DNA from: Galactobacillus timonensis
Lineage (GTDB): Bacteria; Bacillota_I; Bacilli_A; Erysipelotrichales; Erysipelotrichaceae
DNA length: 64,000 bases
Direction of reading: 5' to 3'
NCBI RefSeq assembly: GCF_900240265.1
Contig: NZ_LT964739.1
Span: 445,286 to 509,285 of the forward strand
Shown here: piece by piece, positions 41,822 through 51,241 of the stretch
Layout of the letters: every line of letters starts with the position of its first letter
Position numbering within the stretch: position 1 is the stretch's first letter
Made by a program: the position numbers and the translations under genes
The notes under the pieces: generated by a model
Told to the model about the DNA's origin: nothing
What the model saw: only the letters and a program-made list of their open reading frames with translations
Database searches by the model: none

Positions 41822-43327
41822 TTATGATTCAACCAGCTCCGAATATCCCATCAGATACCGGTCCACCTCCTGTGCACACTGACGGCCCTCTGTAATCGCC
41901 CACACAACAAGGGATGAGCCCCGGTGCATATCACCTGCCGTGAATATTCCACGTTCACTGGCAGCGTAATGATCAAGCTCCGTCTCGATGCGGCCGCGGT
42001 TTGTGACACTGACGCCGAACGCGTCACTCACATAGCTCTCGCAGCCTGTGAATCCTGCCGCAATCAGAAGAAGCTCACACGGAAGAACCTCTTCACTGCC
42101 TTCTTCCTCGACCATCTTCCCATCCTTGAAACGGACTCTGACGGTCTCGATCTCGGCGATATTTCCCTTCGCATCCGTATGCACTTCCTTGACCGTCGTC
42201 GAATAGACACGCGGATCCTTCCCAAACACATGGATCGCTTCCTGGTGCCCATAGTCAACCTTCAGCACCTTCGGCCACTCGGGCCACGGATTGTTTTCTG
42301 CCCGCTCCTTCGGCGGCTGCGGCATCATCTCCAGCGCCGTCACGGACGCACAGCCATGACGGATACAGGTGCCGATACAGTCATTGCCCGTATCGCCGCC
42401 GCCCACAACGACGACATTCTTTCCTTTCGCCGAGATGTAGCCGCCGGCCTCCTCCAGATCCTTTATGCCATGTCCCTTTGCCTTTGCAAGCGCACGCGTC
42501 GTCGAGCCAAGAAAATCGACCGCATAATAGACGCCGCCGATCTTCTGCGGATCCACGCCCGGCAGCGTCCTTGCTCTTCTTGCTCCGCAGGCCAGCACGA
42601 TCGCATCATATTCCTTCTTCAACAGTTCCGGGGTCACATCACCGTCTTTGCCAATGTTCGTATTGCACCGGAAGACAACGCCCTCCGCCTCCATCAGCTT
42701 CTGCCGCCGGTCAATCACACGCTTATCCAGCTTCATGTTTGGAATCCCAAAGCGTAACAATCCGCCAACCGCCTCATCGCGCTCAAACACCGTCACCTGA
42801 TGTCCCCGGTGATTTAACGTATCCGCCACCGCAAGACCACTGGGACCGCTGCCGATCACAGCCACCCTTCTTCCTGATCGCACCCTTGGAACACGCGGCT
42901 TCACCGTACCGTTGACGAATGCCGTCTCAATCAGAAACAGCTCATTATCGTGAATTGTTACCGGATCCGAATCCTCCCCGTTGATGCACGCCTTCTCGCA
43001 CAGCGCCGGACAAACTCTGCCCGTAAACTCCGGAAAATTACTCGTCTTCGCCAGCCGCGCATAACCATGATCAAAGTGGCCGCGATAGATCTGATCATTC
43101 CACTCCGGAACCAGGTTGTGCAGCGGACAGCCCGTCACCATCCCGTTCAGCACCATTGCCGACTGACAGAACGGAACCCCGCAGTTCATACACCGCGCAC
43201 CCTGCTTCTGACGCTCCACCACATTCAGCGGGCGATGAAACTCCTCATAGTTGCAGATCCGTTCCTCGATCGGAACATCAGCGTTATCCATGCGCACGTA
43301 TTCCAGAAAACCCGTCGCCTTGCCCAT
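41822..43327 (-). CDS. gltD: Glutamate synthase small (beta) subunit
   Basis: An NADPH-binding flavoprotein of about 501 residues that feeds electrons to GltB. The N-terminal Cys-rich region binds iron-sulfur clusters (CMNCGVPFC, GCPLHNL, GRVCPALCEKAC). FAD-binding GSGPSGLA and NAD(P)-binding GGGDTGNDC are intact, and a C-terminal FAD segment reads GIFTAGDMHRGSSLV. The second ATG (43327) is preferred, being 9 bases from the GGAGG site versus 3 for the first. It is placed 14 bases after gltB. Confidence 0.96.
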   Translation of the reverse strand: MGKATGFLEYVRMDNADVPIEERICNYEEFHRPLNVVERQKQGARCMNCGVPFCQSAMVLNGMVTGCPLHNLVPEWNDQIYRGHFDHGYARLAKTSNFPEFTGRVCPALCEKACINGEDSDPVTIHDNELFLIETAFVNGTVKPRVPRVRSGRRVAVIGSGPSGLAVADTLNHRGHQVTVFERDEAVGGLLRFGIPNMKLDKRVIDRRQKLMEAEGVVFRCNTNIGKDGDVTPELLKKEYDAIVLACGARRARTLPGVDPQKIGGVYYAVDFLGSTTRALAKAKGHGIKDLEEAGGYISAKGKNVVVVGGGDTGNDCIGTCIRHGCASVTALEMMPQPPKERAENNPWPEWPKVLKVDYGHQEAIHVFGKDPRVYSTTVKEVHTDAKGNIAEIETVRVRFKDGKMVEEEGSEEVLPCELLLIAAGFTGCESYVSDAFGVSVTNRGRIETELDHYAASERGIFTAGDMHRGSSLVVWAITEGRQCAQEVDRYLMGYSELVES

Positions 43328-43341
43328 ATCCATCGTCCTCC

Positions 43342-46300
43342 TTACGCCTTCGTCACTTCCCGGAACGCTTCCAGAACCGCATTGTCATGCGAAATGCCCT
43401 GTTCCTCGAAGCGGCTGATCGCCACCAGCATCCGCTGGTAGTCATGCGGAACGATCTTCTTGAAGTGCGGCAGATAGCTGTCGAAATCCTTCAAAACCTT
43501 ATTGGCAAGCATGGAACCCGTCGCCGCCGCATAATTCTCCAGGATCTCCTTCAGCTCCGCAATATCGTACTTCTCCTTCACCTCTTCAAGATCCGCCATA
43601 TCCTTATTCATCCGCAGATACAGCGTATGGTCCAGATCCAGCACATAGGCAATGCCACCCGACATGCCGGCCGCAAAGTTCTTGCCCGTCGGCCCCAGAA
43701 TCACCGCCCGGCCGCCGGTCATATACTCCAGCCCATGGTCGCCGCATCCTTCCGCAACCGCAACCGCACCGGAATTTCTTACACAGAACCGCTCCCCGGC
43801 CACACCGCACACATAGGCCGTACCGCTGGTGGCACCATAGAGCGCAACGTTGCCGATGATGATGTTCTGATCCGCCGCAAACTTCGCCTCCTTCGGCGGC
43901 ACAACAATCAACCGCCCACCGGACAGCCCCTTGCCGAAGCCATCATTGGCATCCCCGGTCAGCTTCAGCGTCAGACCTTTCGGAATGAAGGCACCGAACG
44001 ACTGACCGCCGCCGCCCTCGCATTCCACCGTAAATGTATTGTCAGGAAGACTATTGCCAAAGCGACGCGTAATCTCCGACCCCAGAATCGTACCGAACGC
44101 ACGGTCCGTCGAACTGACGGAAAGCGAAACCTTTGCCGGCTTCACCTTCTCCTTCTTCGCATTCAACTGCTTCTCAAACGCCGGCAGAAGCACCGACTCA
44201 TCCAGCGTCTTCTCCAGATGGAAGTCATACACATGCGCCGCATCAAAATGCGAATGTTCCGCATGCGCATATTGCGTATTCAAAATCTGTGACAGATCCA
44301 CCTTCTTTGCCCTTGCCGGCAGATCGCTGCGCATCTTCAGACAGTCGGTTCTTCCGATCATCTCCTCCACCGTACGGAAGCCGAGCTGCGCCATGATTTC
44401 CCGCAGTTCTCGCGCCGTAAACATCATGAAGTTGATCACATCCTCCGGCCGGCCGCGGAACCGCTTGCGCAGCGTCTCATCCTGCGTCGCAATGCCCGCC
44501 GGACACGTATCCTTCGAGCAAACGCGCATCATCATACAGCCAAGACATACCAGCGCCGCCGTACCGAAACCGTACTCATCCGCACCAAGCAATGCGGCCA
44601 CCGCCACATCACGGCCCGTCATCAGCTTGCCATCCGTCTCCAGACATACACGCTGCCGCAGACCGTTGGCGATCAGACTCTGGTGCGCCTCCGCAATGCC
44701 CAGCTCCCATGGCATGCCCGCATGATGAATGGACGAGCCCGGTGCCGCCCCCGTACCGCCATCGTAACCCGAGATCAGAATCACCTGCGCACCCGCCTTG
44801 GCGACACCGCTGGCAATCGTACCGACACCAGCCTCCGAAACGAGCTTCACATTGATCCGCGCATCGCGGTTCGCATTTTTCAAATCATAGATCAGCTGCG
44901 CCAGATCCTCGATCGAATAAATATCATGATGCGGCGGCGGTGAAATCAAAGACACGCCCGGCGTCGAATAACGCGTAGCCGCAACCCATGGATACACTTT
45001 CTTTCCCGGCAGATTGCCGCCCTCACCGGGCTTGGCCCCCTGCGCCATCTTGATCTGAATCTCACTGGCACTGTTTAAATACGCCGACGTCACCCCGAAG
45101 CGGCCCGAAGCCACCTGCTTGATCGCCGAATTGCGCTCCGTACCATAGCGGGCCGGATCCTCGCCGCCTTCACCTGTATCCGACTTTCCGCCAATGCGAT
45201 TCATGGCAATGGCAAGCGTCTCATGCGCTTCCCTGGAAAGGGCGCCGAACGACATTGCCGCAACCTTGAAGCGCCGCACGATCGATTCTTCGCTCTCCAC
45301 TTCTTCCAGAGGAACCGGATCCTGCTGAGGATTGAACTCCATCAGGGACCTCAGCGTAAACTGACGCTTCGGATCCTCAACCTGATCCGCATACGCACGG
45401 TACAGCGCGTAGTCATTGCGGCGCACCGCCTGCTGCAGCGTCACAATCGTCTGCGGCCTGTAAAGGTGGTCTTCCTTGTCACGCCCGCTGCGAAGTTCAT
45501 GGAAACCAACACTGTCCAGCGTCGTATCCACATCGAGACCCAGCGGATCAAAGGCATGATCATGGCGGCTCGACACATCGGCTTCGATTTCGCTGATCCC
45601 GATGCCGCCAACGCGGCTGACCGTTCCCGTAAAGTAATGATCAATCAGTTCCTGACTCAGGCCGATCGCCTCGAAGATATGCGCCGACTGGTAGGACTGC
45701 AGCGTCGAAATGCCCATCTTCGAGGCCGTCTTTACGACGCCGCTGAGCAGGGCTCTGTCATAGTCTTCGACAGCGGTATGCGGATCCTTGTCCAACAGGC
45801 CAAGATCAATCAGCTCCTCGATGCACTCATGGGCAAGATAGGGATTGATGGCACGGGCACCGAAGCCAAGCAGCGCCGCCGCCTGATGCACGTCCCGCGG
45901 CTCACCGGACTCAAGGATCAGTGAAACCGCCGTACGCTTCCGGGTACGCACCAGATGCTGCTCAACGGAAGAAACCGCCAGCAACGAAGGAATCGGCACA
46001 TGGTTCTCATCCACCCCGCGATCCGAAAGAATGATGATGTTCTTGCCGGCCGCCGCAGCCCGGTCCACTGAAATGTTGAGCTGCTCCAGCGCCCTGGCCA
46101 GCGACGTATTCTTGTAATACAGCAGCGAAATAACTTCACTGTGGAAGCCCGGCTGATCCAGGTTCTTGATCTTGAGAATGTCGACGCCGCTCAAAATCGG
46201 GTTGTTTACCTCGAGCACCGTGCAGTTGTCGCCCTTTTCCTGCAGAAGGTCACCATCGGAGCCGATGTATACCGTCGTATCGGTCACGATCTTCTCACGC

Positions 46301-47889
46301 AGCGAATCGATCGGCGGATTGGTAACCTGCGCAAACTGCTGCTTGAAATAGTTAAAGAGACTCTGTGAATGCCGCGACTCCACCGCCAGCGGCACATCGT
46401 GTCCCATCGACATCGTCGGTTCACTGCCGCTTTCAGCCATCGGCAGAATCTCATCCATCACATCTTCATAGGAATAGCCGAATACCTTGTACAGCTTGTC
46501 CCGTACCGGCTGGCTGTGGGACTCTACCTTCCGGTTGGGAATCTTCAGCTGCTCCAGATGCAGCAGGGACCGGTCCAGCCACTCACCATAGGGCTGCCGG
46601 TGCGCATACGCCTGCTTGCATTCGGCATCGGAAATGATCCGCTTCTTCTGCGTATCGGCCAGCAGAATGCGGCCCGGCTCCAGCCGCGCCTTCTTCACGA
46701 TATGCTGCGGCGGAATGTCGAGGACTCCTACCTCCGACGCAAGAATCAGACGATTATCATCCGTAATGTAGTAGCGGCTCGGGCGCAGGCCGTTGCGGTC
46801 CAGCGTCGCCCCGACCACATCGCCATCGGAAAACAGGACGGCTGCCGGCCCGTCCCACGGTTCCATCATCGTTGCATAGTAATGGTAGAAATCTTTGCGG
46901 TCCTGAGACATGAAGCGGTTGTGCTTCCACGGCTCCGGAATGAGTACCATCATCGCCAGCGCCAGATCCATGCCGTTCATGTACAGAAATTCCAGCGTAT
47001 TGTCAAGAATCGCCGAATCGGATCCGCTGCGGCTGATGACCGGGAAAATCTTGTCGATGTCCTTCTCCATCAGCGGCGACGTCATCGTCTCTTCACGGGC
47101 AAGCATACGGTCAATATTGCCGCGGATCGTGTTGATCTCACCGTTATGGGCGATCATCCGGTACGGATGCGCACGCTGCCAGGACGGTGTCGTGTTGGTG
47201 GAGAAACGCGAATGAACGATTGCGATCGCCGTCTCATAGTCCGGATCCTGCAGATCGTCATAGAAGCGCCGCAGCTGATTCACCAGGAACATGCCTTTAT
47301 ACACAACCGTCCGCGAAGACAGGGAACAGATATAGGTATCATCCGACGACTGTTCAAATTCTCGCCGCACCACATAAAGACGCCGGTCAAAGTCGATGCC
47401 CCGTGCCACATTGGCCGGGCGCTCAATGAAACACTGCATAATGTACGGCATGCAGACGCGGGCAGGTTCGCCAAGAATTTCCGGATGCACCGGAACATTT
47501 CGCCAGCCAAGAAATTTCAGCCCGTTCTTCTGCGTAATGACTTCGAGCATCCGCATCGCAAAACGCCGCTTAAGGCTGTCCTGCGGCAGGAAAAACATGC
47601 CGATGCCGTAATCACGCGGCCCGCCGACCGTAATGCCGGCTTCCGACGCCGCTTTGCTGAAGAATTTATGTCCGATCTGCAGCAGGATGCCGACACCGTC
47701 ACCGACCTTGCTCGTCGCATCCTTGCCTGCCCGGTGCTCAAGTTTCTCGACGATGTGCAGCGCATCATCCAGTACGCCATAGTCCGGATGTCCGTCAATA
47801 TTTACAATCGTCCCGATTCCGCAGGAATCCTTCTCATTCTGAAGTCCCGCATACAGACTTCGGTAATCGGTTTCTTTTCTGTTCCCCAT
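43342..47889 (-). CDS. gltB: Glutamate synthase large (alpha) subunit
   Basis: A protein of 1515 residues, the full length of bacterial GltB. The N-terminal amidotransferase nucleophile is Cys23 in KDSCGIGTI after a 22-residue propeptide. The central domain is followed by the FMN/2-oxoglutarate domain (GAKPGEGGNLPGKKVYPWVA, ISGYDGGTGAAP) with the 3Fe-4S cysteines in CLGCMMMRVCSKDTC. The C-terminal GXGXG beta-helix repeats (GDANDGFGKGLSGGRL, GGRAVILGPTGKNF) complete it. Together with GltD it makes glutamate from glutamine and 2-oxoglutarate. The ribosome-binding site is GCAGGAGG. Confidence 0.97.
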   Translation of the reverse strand: MGNRKETDYRSLYAGLQNEKDSCGIGTIVNIDGHPDYGVLDDALHIVEKLEHRAGKDATSKVGDGVGILLQIGHKFFSKAASEAGITVGGPRDYGIGMFFLPQDSLKRRFAMRMLEVITQKNGLKFLGWRNVPVHPEILGEPARVCMPYIMQCFIERPANVARGIDFDRRLYVVRREFEQSSDDTYICSLSSRTVVYKGMFLVNQLRRFYDDLQDPDYETAIAIVHSRFSTNTTPSWQRAHPYRMIAHNGEINTIRGNIDRMLAREETMTSPLMEKDIDKIFPVISRSGSDSAILDNTLEFLYMNGMDLALAMMVLIPEPWKHNRFMSQDRKDFYHYYATMMEPWDGPAAVLFSDGDVVGATLDRNGLRPSRYYITDDNRLILASEVGVLDIPPQHIVKKARLEPGRILLADTQKKRIISDAECKQAYAHRQPYGEWLDRSLLHLEQLKIPNRKVESHSQPVRDKLYKVFGYSYEDVMDEILPMAESGSEPTMSMGHDVPLAVESRHSQSLFNYFKQQFAQVTNPPIDSLREKIVTDTTVYIGSDGDLLQEKGDNCTVLEVNNPILSGVDILKIKNLDQPGFHSEVISLLYYKNTSLARALEQLNISVDRAAAAGKNIIILSDRGVDENHVPIPSLLAVSSVEQHLVRTRKRTAVSLILESGEPRDVHQAAALLGFGARAINPYLAHECIEELIDLGLLDKDPHTAVEDYDRALLSGVVKTASKMGISTLQSYQSAHIFEAIGLSQELIDHYFTGTVSRVGGIGISEIEADVSSRHDHAFDPLGLDVDTTLDSVGFHELRSGRDKEDHLYRPQTIVTLQQAVRRNDYALYRAYADQVEDPKRQFTLRSLMEFNPQQDPVPLEEVESEESIVRRFKVAAMSFGALSREAHETLAIAMNRIGGKSDTGEGGEDPARYGTERNSAIKQVASGRFGVTSAYLNSASEIQIKMAQGAKPGEGGNLPGKKVYPWVAATRYSTPGVSLISPPPHHDIYSIEDLAQLIYDLKNANRDARINVKLVSEAGVGTIASGVAKAGAQVILISGYDGGTGAAPGSSIHHAGMPWELGIAEAHQSLIANGLRQRVCLETDGKLMTGRDVAVAALLGADEYGFGTAALVCLGCMMMRVCSKDTCPAGIATQDETLRKRFRGRPEDVINFMMFTARELREIMAQLGFRTVEEMIGRTDCLKMRSDLPARAKKVDLSQILNTQYAHAEHSHFDAAHVYDFHLEKTLDESVLLPAFEKQLNAKKEKVKPAKVSLSVSSTDRAFGTILGSEITRRFGNSLPDNTFTVECEGGGGQSFGAFIPKGLTLKLTGDANDGFGKGLSGGRLIVVPPKEAKFAADQNIIIGNVALYGATSGTAYVCGVAGERFCVRNSGAVAVAEGCGDHGLEYMTGGRAVILGPTGKNFAAGMSGGIAYVLDLDHTLYLRMNKDMADLEEVKEKYDIAELKEILENYAAATGSMLANKVLKDFDSYLPHFKKIVPHDYQRMLVAISRFEEQGISHDNAVLEAFREVTKA

Positions 47890-47927
47890 GTGCTGTCCTC
47901 CTGCCGAATAATGTAAAGATGTTTTTC

Positions 47928-47950
47928 ATTCTAGCATCCGGCGACCGGAT
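47928..47950 (-). promoter_or_regulatory. gltB promoter region with palindrome
   Basis: A -10-like TAGAAT (47933-47928, minus strand) is directly preceded by the palindrome ATCCGG-CGA-CCGGAT (47936-47950), positioned in the -10/-35 spacer where a repressor would block polymerase. The -35 element is weak. Confidence 0.5.
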
Positions 47951-48038
47951 TTCTGCGGCAGTGCATCTATTGTTTCAAAGAAGATGTAAATATTTCTGAA
48001 ATAACACACCGTACTTGTTTCATATCCTTATAAAAATA

Positions 48039-48065
48039 GGCCGGATGAGTGTCGCTCATCGGGCC
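48039..48065 (-). terminator. Terminator after the reductase remnant
   Basis: Stem GGCCCGATGAG / CTCATCCGGCC with a 5-base loop, then TATTTTTAT on the minus strand, 24 bases after the stop codon. Confidence 0.85.
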
Positions 48066-48088
48066 TTCCTGATCTTTTCTAAATCCCG

Positions 48089-48433
48089 TCACTTTTCTAC
48101 CGCATACCGCAGCCAGACACCTTCATCTTCATACCGTATGACGGACAGCAGTTTCCCGTTTGTATCGGTCACAATGTCGTAGCCTTCGGATACGCATTTT
48201 CTGGAGAAACCTTCCCGGCAGCGAATCTCCGGATGGGTGGGTGTAAATTTCCTGGGCTCTGCCATCTCCAACTGTGCCGTTACGCGTCCGCTCAGTGTCG
48301 TTGGTACGTTCAGTTCTTCCATCAGAGAATAATATTCATTGGCGCCATGGATCTGTCCCATCATGGCGCAATCGATACGTCCGTCGATGGACATCATCAT
48401 GTGGCATATGATATATGGTTTTTTCATCGTCAT
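48089..48433 (-). pseudogene. Internally deleted RibD-C/dihydrofolate reductase-family gene
   Basis: The 114-residue product begins like a full RibD-C/DHFR-family reductase (KKPYIICHMMMSIDGRID, then ATLSGRV-type TTLSGRVTAQ and EGYDIVTDTNGKLL). It then jumps at about residue 96 to what looks like the family C-terminus (GVWLRYAVEK). Members are normally about 220-240 residues, so the central NADPH-binding half seems to be missing. The GGAGG site and the terminator are intact, so a short protein may still be made. It is unlikely to be an active reductase. Confidence 0.6.
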
Positions 48434-48544
48434 TGTTTTTCCTCCTTTATCAATTTCAGTTTATCCAATCAGGTCACAGCGAAAAAATGCCTGAAACAAA
48501 TATCCTCCGATACAGAAAGAGAATATCAGTTTCAGGCATAAAAA

Positions 48545-48620
48545 ATGGCGCCTCAAACAGGGCTCGAACCTGTGACCTAGCGGTTAACAGCCGCTCGCTC
48601 TGCCGACTGAGCTATTGAGG
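48545..48620 (-). tRNA. tRNA-Asn (anticodon GTT)
   Basis: A 76-base cloverleaf on the minus strand with the acceptor stem GCCTCAA / TTGAGGC, discriminator G and encoded CCA. The D-arm is GCTC AGTCGGCAGA GAGC-type, the anticodon loop CTGTTAA sits on stem AGCGG / CCGCT, and the T-loop is GGTTCGAGCC. The anticodon GTT reads Asn codons. Confidence 0.97.
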
Positions 48621-48813
48621 CGTGCTCAAATAATATACCATCGTCCCCGTGGACGGTCAACGCGGATTTTGAAATTTTAAGCCCTACGCGTGACGATTTT
48701 TCAGTTCATAAATGAAAATGGAAGAAAATCATTCCCGCCAATGAACGTCGAACATCCACCCGGCGCCCATTTTCGGATCATGAATATTCCTTCCTGTAAA
48801 ATATTGTTTCTTC

Positions 48814-49170
48814 TCAGAAGATACAGGACAACAGCGTCAGGATCGCCAGTCCGCCCTGCATCAGAATGATCTTCGGATTGCTTGTGACACTTCCATAAGC
48901 AGCGACCGCAACGATATATGCCATCAGGCACACAACGGCAGCCTTGCTGGAAAAAGCAAAAACCGCAAGCAGAATCAACACCGAAAGCAGCCCATTGTAC
49001 ACACCCTGATTCTTGAACAGAACGTTGACACTCTTCTGACTGAGCTCTTCTTTCGTCATGCCAAATACCTTTGATGTCTTTTCGGAAGTCGTCGCCACCG
49101 TCTCAAGATAAAAAATATAGAGAAACTCAATCGCCACCAGTACAGAAATAATCTTCGTTACGATATTCAT
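48814..49170 (-). CDS. DUF1304 membrane protein
   Basis: A protein of 118 residues with four hydrophobic helices. The opening helix IISVLVAIEFLYIFYLETVA and the segment LFKNQGVYNGLLSVLILLAV (conserved N-x-G-x-Y-N) mark the DUF1304 family of small integral membrane proteins. GGGGGAATG precedes the start. It is single, between tRNA-Asn and the divergent AbiE-like pair. The function of the family is unknown. Confidence 0.88.
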   Translation of the reverse strand: MNIVTKIISVLVAIEFLYIFYLETVATTSEKTSKVFGMTKEELSQKSVNVLFKNQGVYNGLLSVLILLAVFAFSSKAAVVCLMAYIVAVAAYGSVTSNPKIILMQGGLAILTLLSCIF

Positions 49171-49309
49171 ATCATTCCCCCTACCGCCATGCTATGTAAA
49201 GCAATTGAGATTATATGCCCCAGCATAAAGCATTGGAAGCAATGTGACCTTGCGAAGCAAAAGGAATAAACCAGTTCCCTCTATGAAACCATGCTTTTTA
49301 TATCAGATA

Positions 49310-49328
49310 ATATCTTATGTTAAGATAT
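49310..49328. promoter_or_regulatory. Perfect palindrome upstream of the AbiE-like pair
   Basis: ATATCTTA-TGT-TAAGATAT, an 8-bp perfect inverted repeat, lies 30 bases before the start codon and overlaps AT-rich promoter-like sequence (TATAAATAATAT). The position suits autorepression by the winged-helix protein encoded next. Confidence 0.65.
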
Positions 49329-49357
49329 AAATAATATGTTTAGATAAGGAAGCAAGT

Positions 49358-50329
49358 ATGAATACAATGGAAAACACTATAGCAAACCTGCTGCACGTTC
49401 CGGTCCGCGAACAGCAATTCAACAAGGAATTAATTCCGCTAGCTTTCACGGGCATTTATGACATCAGGTCTTTTATGGTTGAAGATCAAATAATTTTTTT
49501 GGTTCACCCCAGGGAACACGTTCCTCTTCCGGATATAAAAAAGCATATGGCAAAGCTTCGAACTATCCTTGGAAAAAACTGCATTTTATACGGCGACGGT
49601 TATACACAGTATGGTATTTCCAGGCTGATTGAGATGGGGGTGCCCTTTATTTTCGGGGATAATAATATTTACCTTCCAAACCTTGGAATCCGTATTCATG
49701 CAAAGAGCGATACCCGCCTTCCGAACATCGAAAAATTTTCTCCATTCACCCAGAAGCTGATTCTAACGGCTTTGTACCAACAGTGGACCAATATCTCAGG
49801 TAAGGAAATATCTGAGCAAATGAAGGCTTCACGCATGACTGTCAACAGAGCTCTGATTGAGCTGGAAGCATTGAATCTGCCGCTGACGGAAATCCGCGGA
49901 AAATCCAGATATTTCCGAAACAGATTCAGCAGTGCCGGGCTACTGGAAACATGCAAAGCGTATTTTATCAATCCGGTCAAAAAAACATATCGCATGATGG
50001 CAATACCGAAATCAGTCCATGTAAAAAGCAGCACCTCAGCTCTGGCTGAATATTCCATGCTCAACGACGGCCCGATTCCAGTCTATGCTGTAACTCAGGA
50101 ACAATACCGAAATCTGGAGATTCAGGACAAGGATATCGCACGGCGCGAAGATACCCCATCCTGCCTGCTCCAGATCCATAAATATCTGATCGCAAATAAC
50201 GGTGTTATCGATCCAATCAGTGCAGTTCTTTCCATACCGGATGAGGAGCGGGACGATGCGAGAGTAGAGCAGGCAATCAATATAATCCAGGAGGAGGTTA
50301 TGAATGGTATACGGATTGGAAAAGTTTAG
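49358..50329 (+). CDS. Winged-helix protein, AbiEi-like antitoxin candidate
   Basis: A protein of 323 residues. The N-terminal about 115 residues form an alpha/beta domain (VPLPDIKKHMAKLRTILGKN, YGISRLIEMGVPFIFGDN), followed by a winged-helix domain at about 130-190 (ISGKEISEQMKASRMTVNRA, then ELEALNLPLTEIRGKSRYF) and a C-terminal alpha/beta part. The order and the partner suggest the DNA-binding antitoxin of a type IV AbiE-like toxin-antitoxin system, although the classical AbiEi N-terminal layout is not matched closely. The coding end overlaps the next gene by 26 bases. AT-richness exceeds that of neighbours. Confidence 0.6.
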   Translation: MNTMENTIANLLHVPVREQQFNKELIPLAFTGIYDIRSFMVEDQIIFLVHPREHVPLPDIKKHMAKLRTILGKNCILYGDGYTQYGISRLIEMGVPFIFGDNNIYLPNLGIRIHAKSDTRLPNIEKFSPFTQKLILTALYQQWTNISGKEISEQMKASRMTVNRALIELEALNLPLTEIRGKSRYFRNRFSSAGLLETCKAYFINPVKKTYRMMAIPKSVHVKSSTSALAEYSMLNDGPIPVYAVTQEQYRNLEIQDKDIARREDTPSCLLQIHKYLIANNGVIDPISAVLSIPDEERDDARVEQAINIIQEEVMNGIRIGKV

Positions 50330-51080
50330 AGAGTACTTTTCAAAGTATTCTGACCAGTATGTGCTGATCGGCGGAGCTGCCTGTGATTTGATTATGGAAA
50401 ACTATGCAAGGCCTTTTCGCGCAACCAGAGACCTTGATCTGGTCCTGCTTGTCGAAGCATTAACACCTGACTTCGGGCAGACATTCTGGCAGTTTATTGA
50501 AGACGGGAAATATCGCAATAAAAGTATCAGCTCACAAAATCCACATCTTTTCCGGTTTGATAAACCGGAAATTTCCGGATATCCGTATATGCTGGAACTG
50601 TTCTCGAGGAGCGCTTTTGATCTGCGCATGCCTGATTCCAGTCTAACGCCGCTGCATTTTGATGATAGCATCTCCAGTTTATCTGCCATCCTGCTCAATG
50701 ATGCATATTACGCGATGTTGATGAACGGCAGAGTAGAGATTGATGGAGTACGCATCCTGGCACCTGCGTATCTCATCCCATTTAAAGCAAAGGCCTGGCT
50801 GGATTTGACCAGTCACAAGCGAAGCGGATTCCACGTCGACGAAAAAGATATCAAAAAGCACAAAAATGATATAGTACGGCTTTCATCTGTTCTAAGCGGA
50901 AATGATACAGTTCAAATCCCAAGAGAGGTAATGGAAGACATGTCTGATTTTATTCGGGAATATGAACAGGCACCAGCAGACCTTAAGTCTCTAAAGATTC
51001 ATGGAATCACAAATCAGCAGATTATCGACAGGTTGAAGAAAATCTATTGTCAATTCCCCGATCCGCCGCTGCAGCAATAA
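50304..51080 (+). CDS. AbiEii/AbiGii-like nucleotidyltransferase (toxin candidate)
   Basis: A protein of 258 residues with a nucleotidyltransferase fold. The signature LIGGAACDL (21-29) and FRATRDLDLVL with catalytic Asp43 and Asp45 match the GG-x-A ... R-x-T-x-DLD motif of AbiEii/MenA-type enzymes. The later motif FKAKAWLDLTSHKRS with KHKNDIVRL matches the conserved K-A-x-A ... K-x-x-D segment. MenA-type relatives transfer nucleotides to tRNA 3' ends. Its start lies inside the upstream gene behind a strong AGGAGGAGG site, so the two are coupled. Toxicity is inferred from family and context. Confidence 0.72.
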   Translation: MVYGLEKFREYFSKYSDQYVLIGGAACDLIMENYARPFRATRDLDLVLLVEALTPDFGQTFWQFIEDGKYRNKSISSQNPHLFRFDKPEISGYPYMLELFSRSAFDLRMPDSSLTPLHFDDSISSLSAILLNDAYYAMLMNGRVEIDGVRILAPAYLIPFKAKAWLDLTSHKRSGFHVDEKDIKKHKNDIVRLSSVLSGNDTVQIPREVMEDMSDFIREYEQAPADLKSLKIHGITNQQIIDRLKKIYCQFPDPPLQQ

Positions 51081-51175
51081 TCAAGTCGAGCATCGTCCTT
51101 CCCTCATATACCAGGCACAACCGCCCGTTACCGCATGGAGCCGCAGGATACGGACACTGAATTCAACAATAGAGC

Positions 51176-51225
51176 AAACAAAAAGCCAGGAAACCGGGCA
51201 GATTCTTCCGCCTAATATTCCTGGC
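51176..51225 (-). terminator. nusG operon terminator
   Basis: Stem GCCAGGAA / TTCCTGGC around an about 25-base inner region, followed on the minus strand by TTTTTGTTTG. Confidence 0.75.
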
Positions 51226-51241
51226 TCTATCTTTTTGAAAC

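Noticed and set aside
46369..47916. 515-codon open frame antisense to gltB
   Set aside because: It lies entirely over the highly conserved gltB coding sequence. Its composition (Arg/His-rich) is what a complementary frame of a GC-biased gene gives, and no ribosome-binding site or family is visible.
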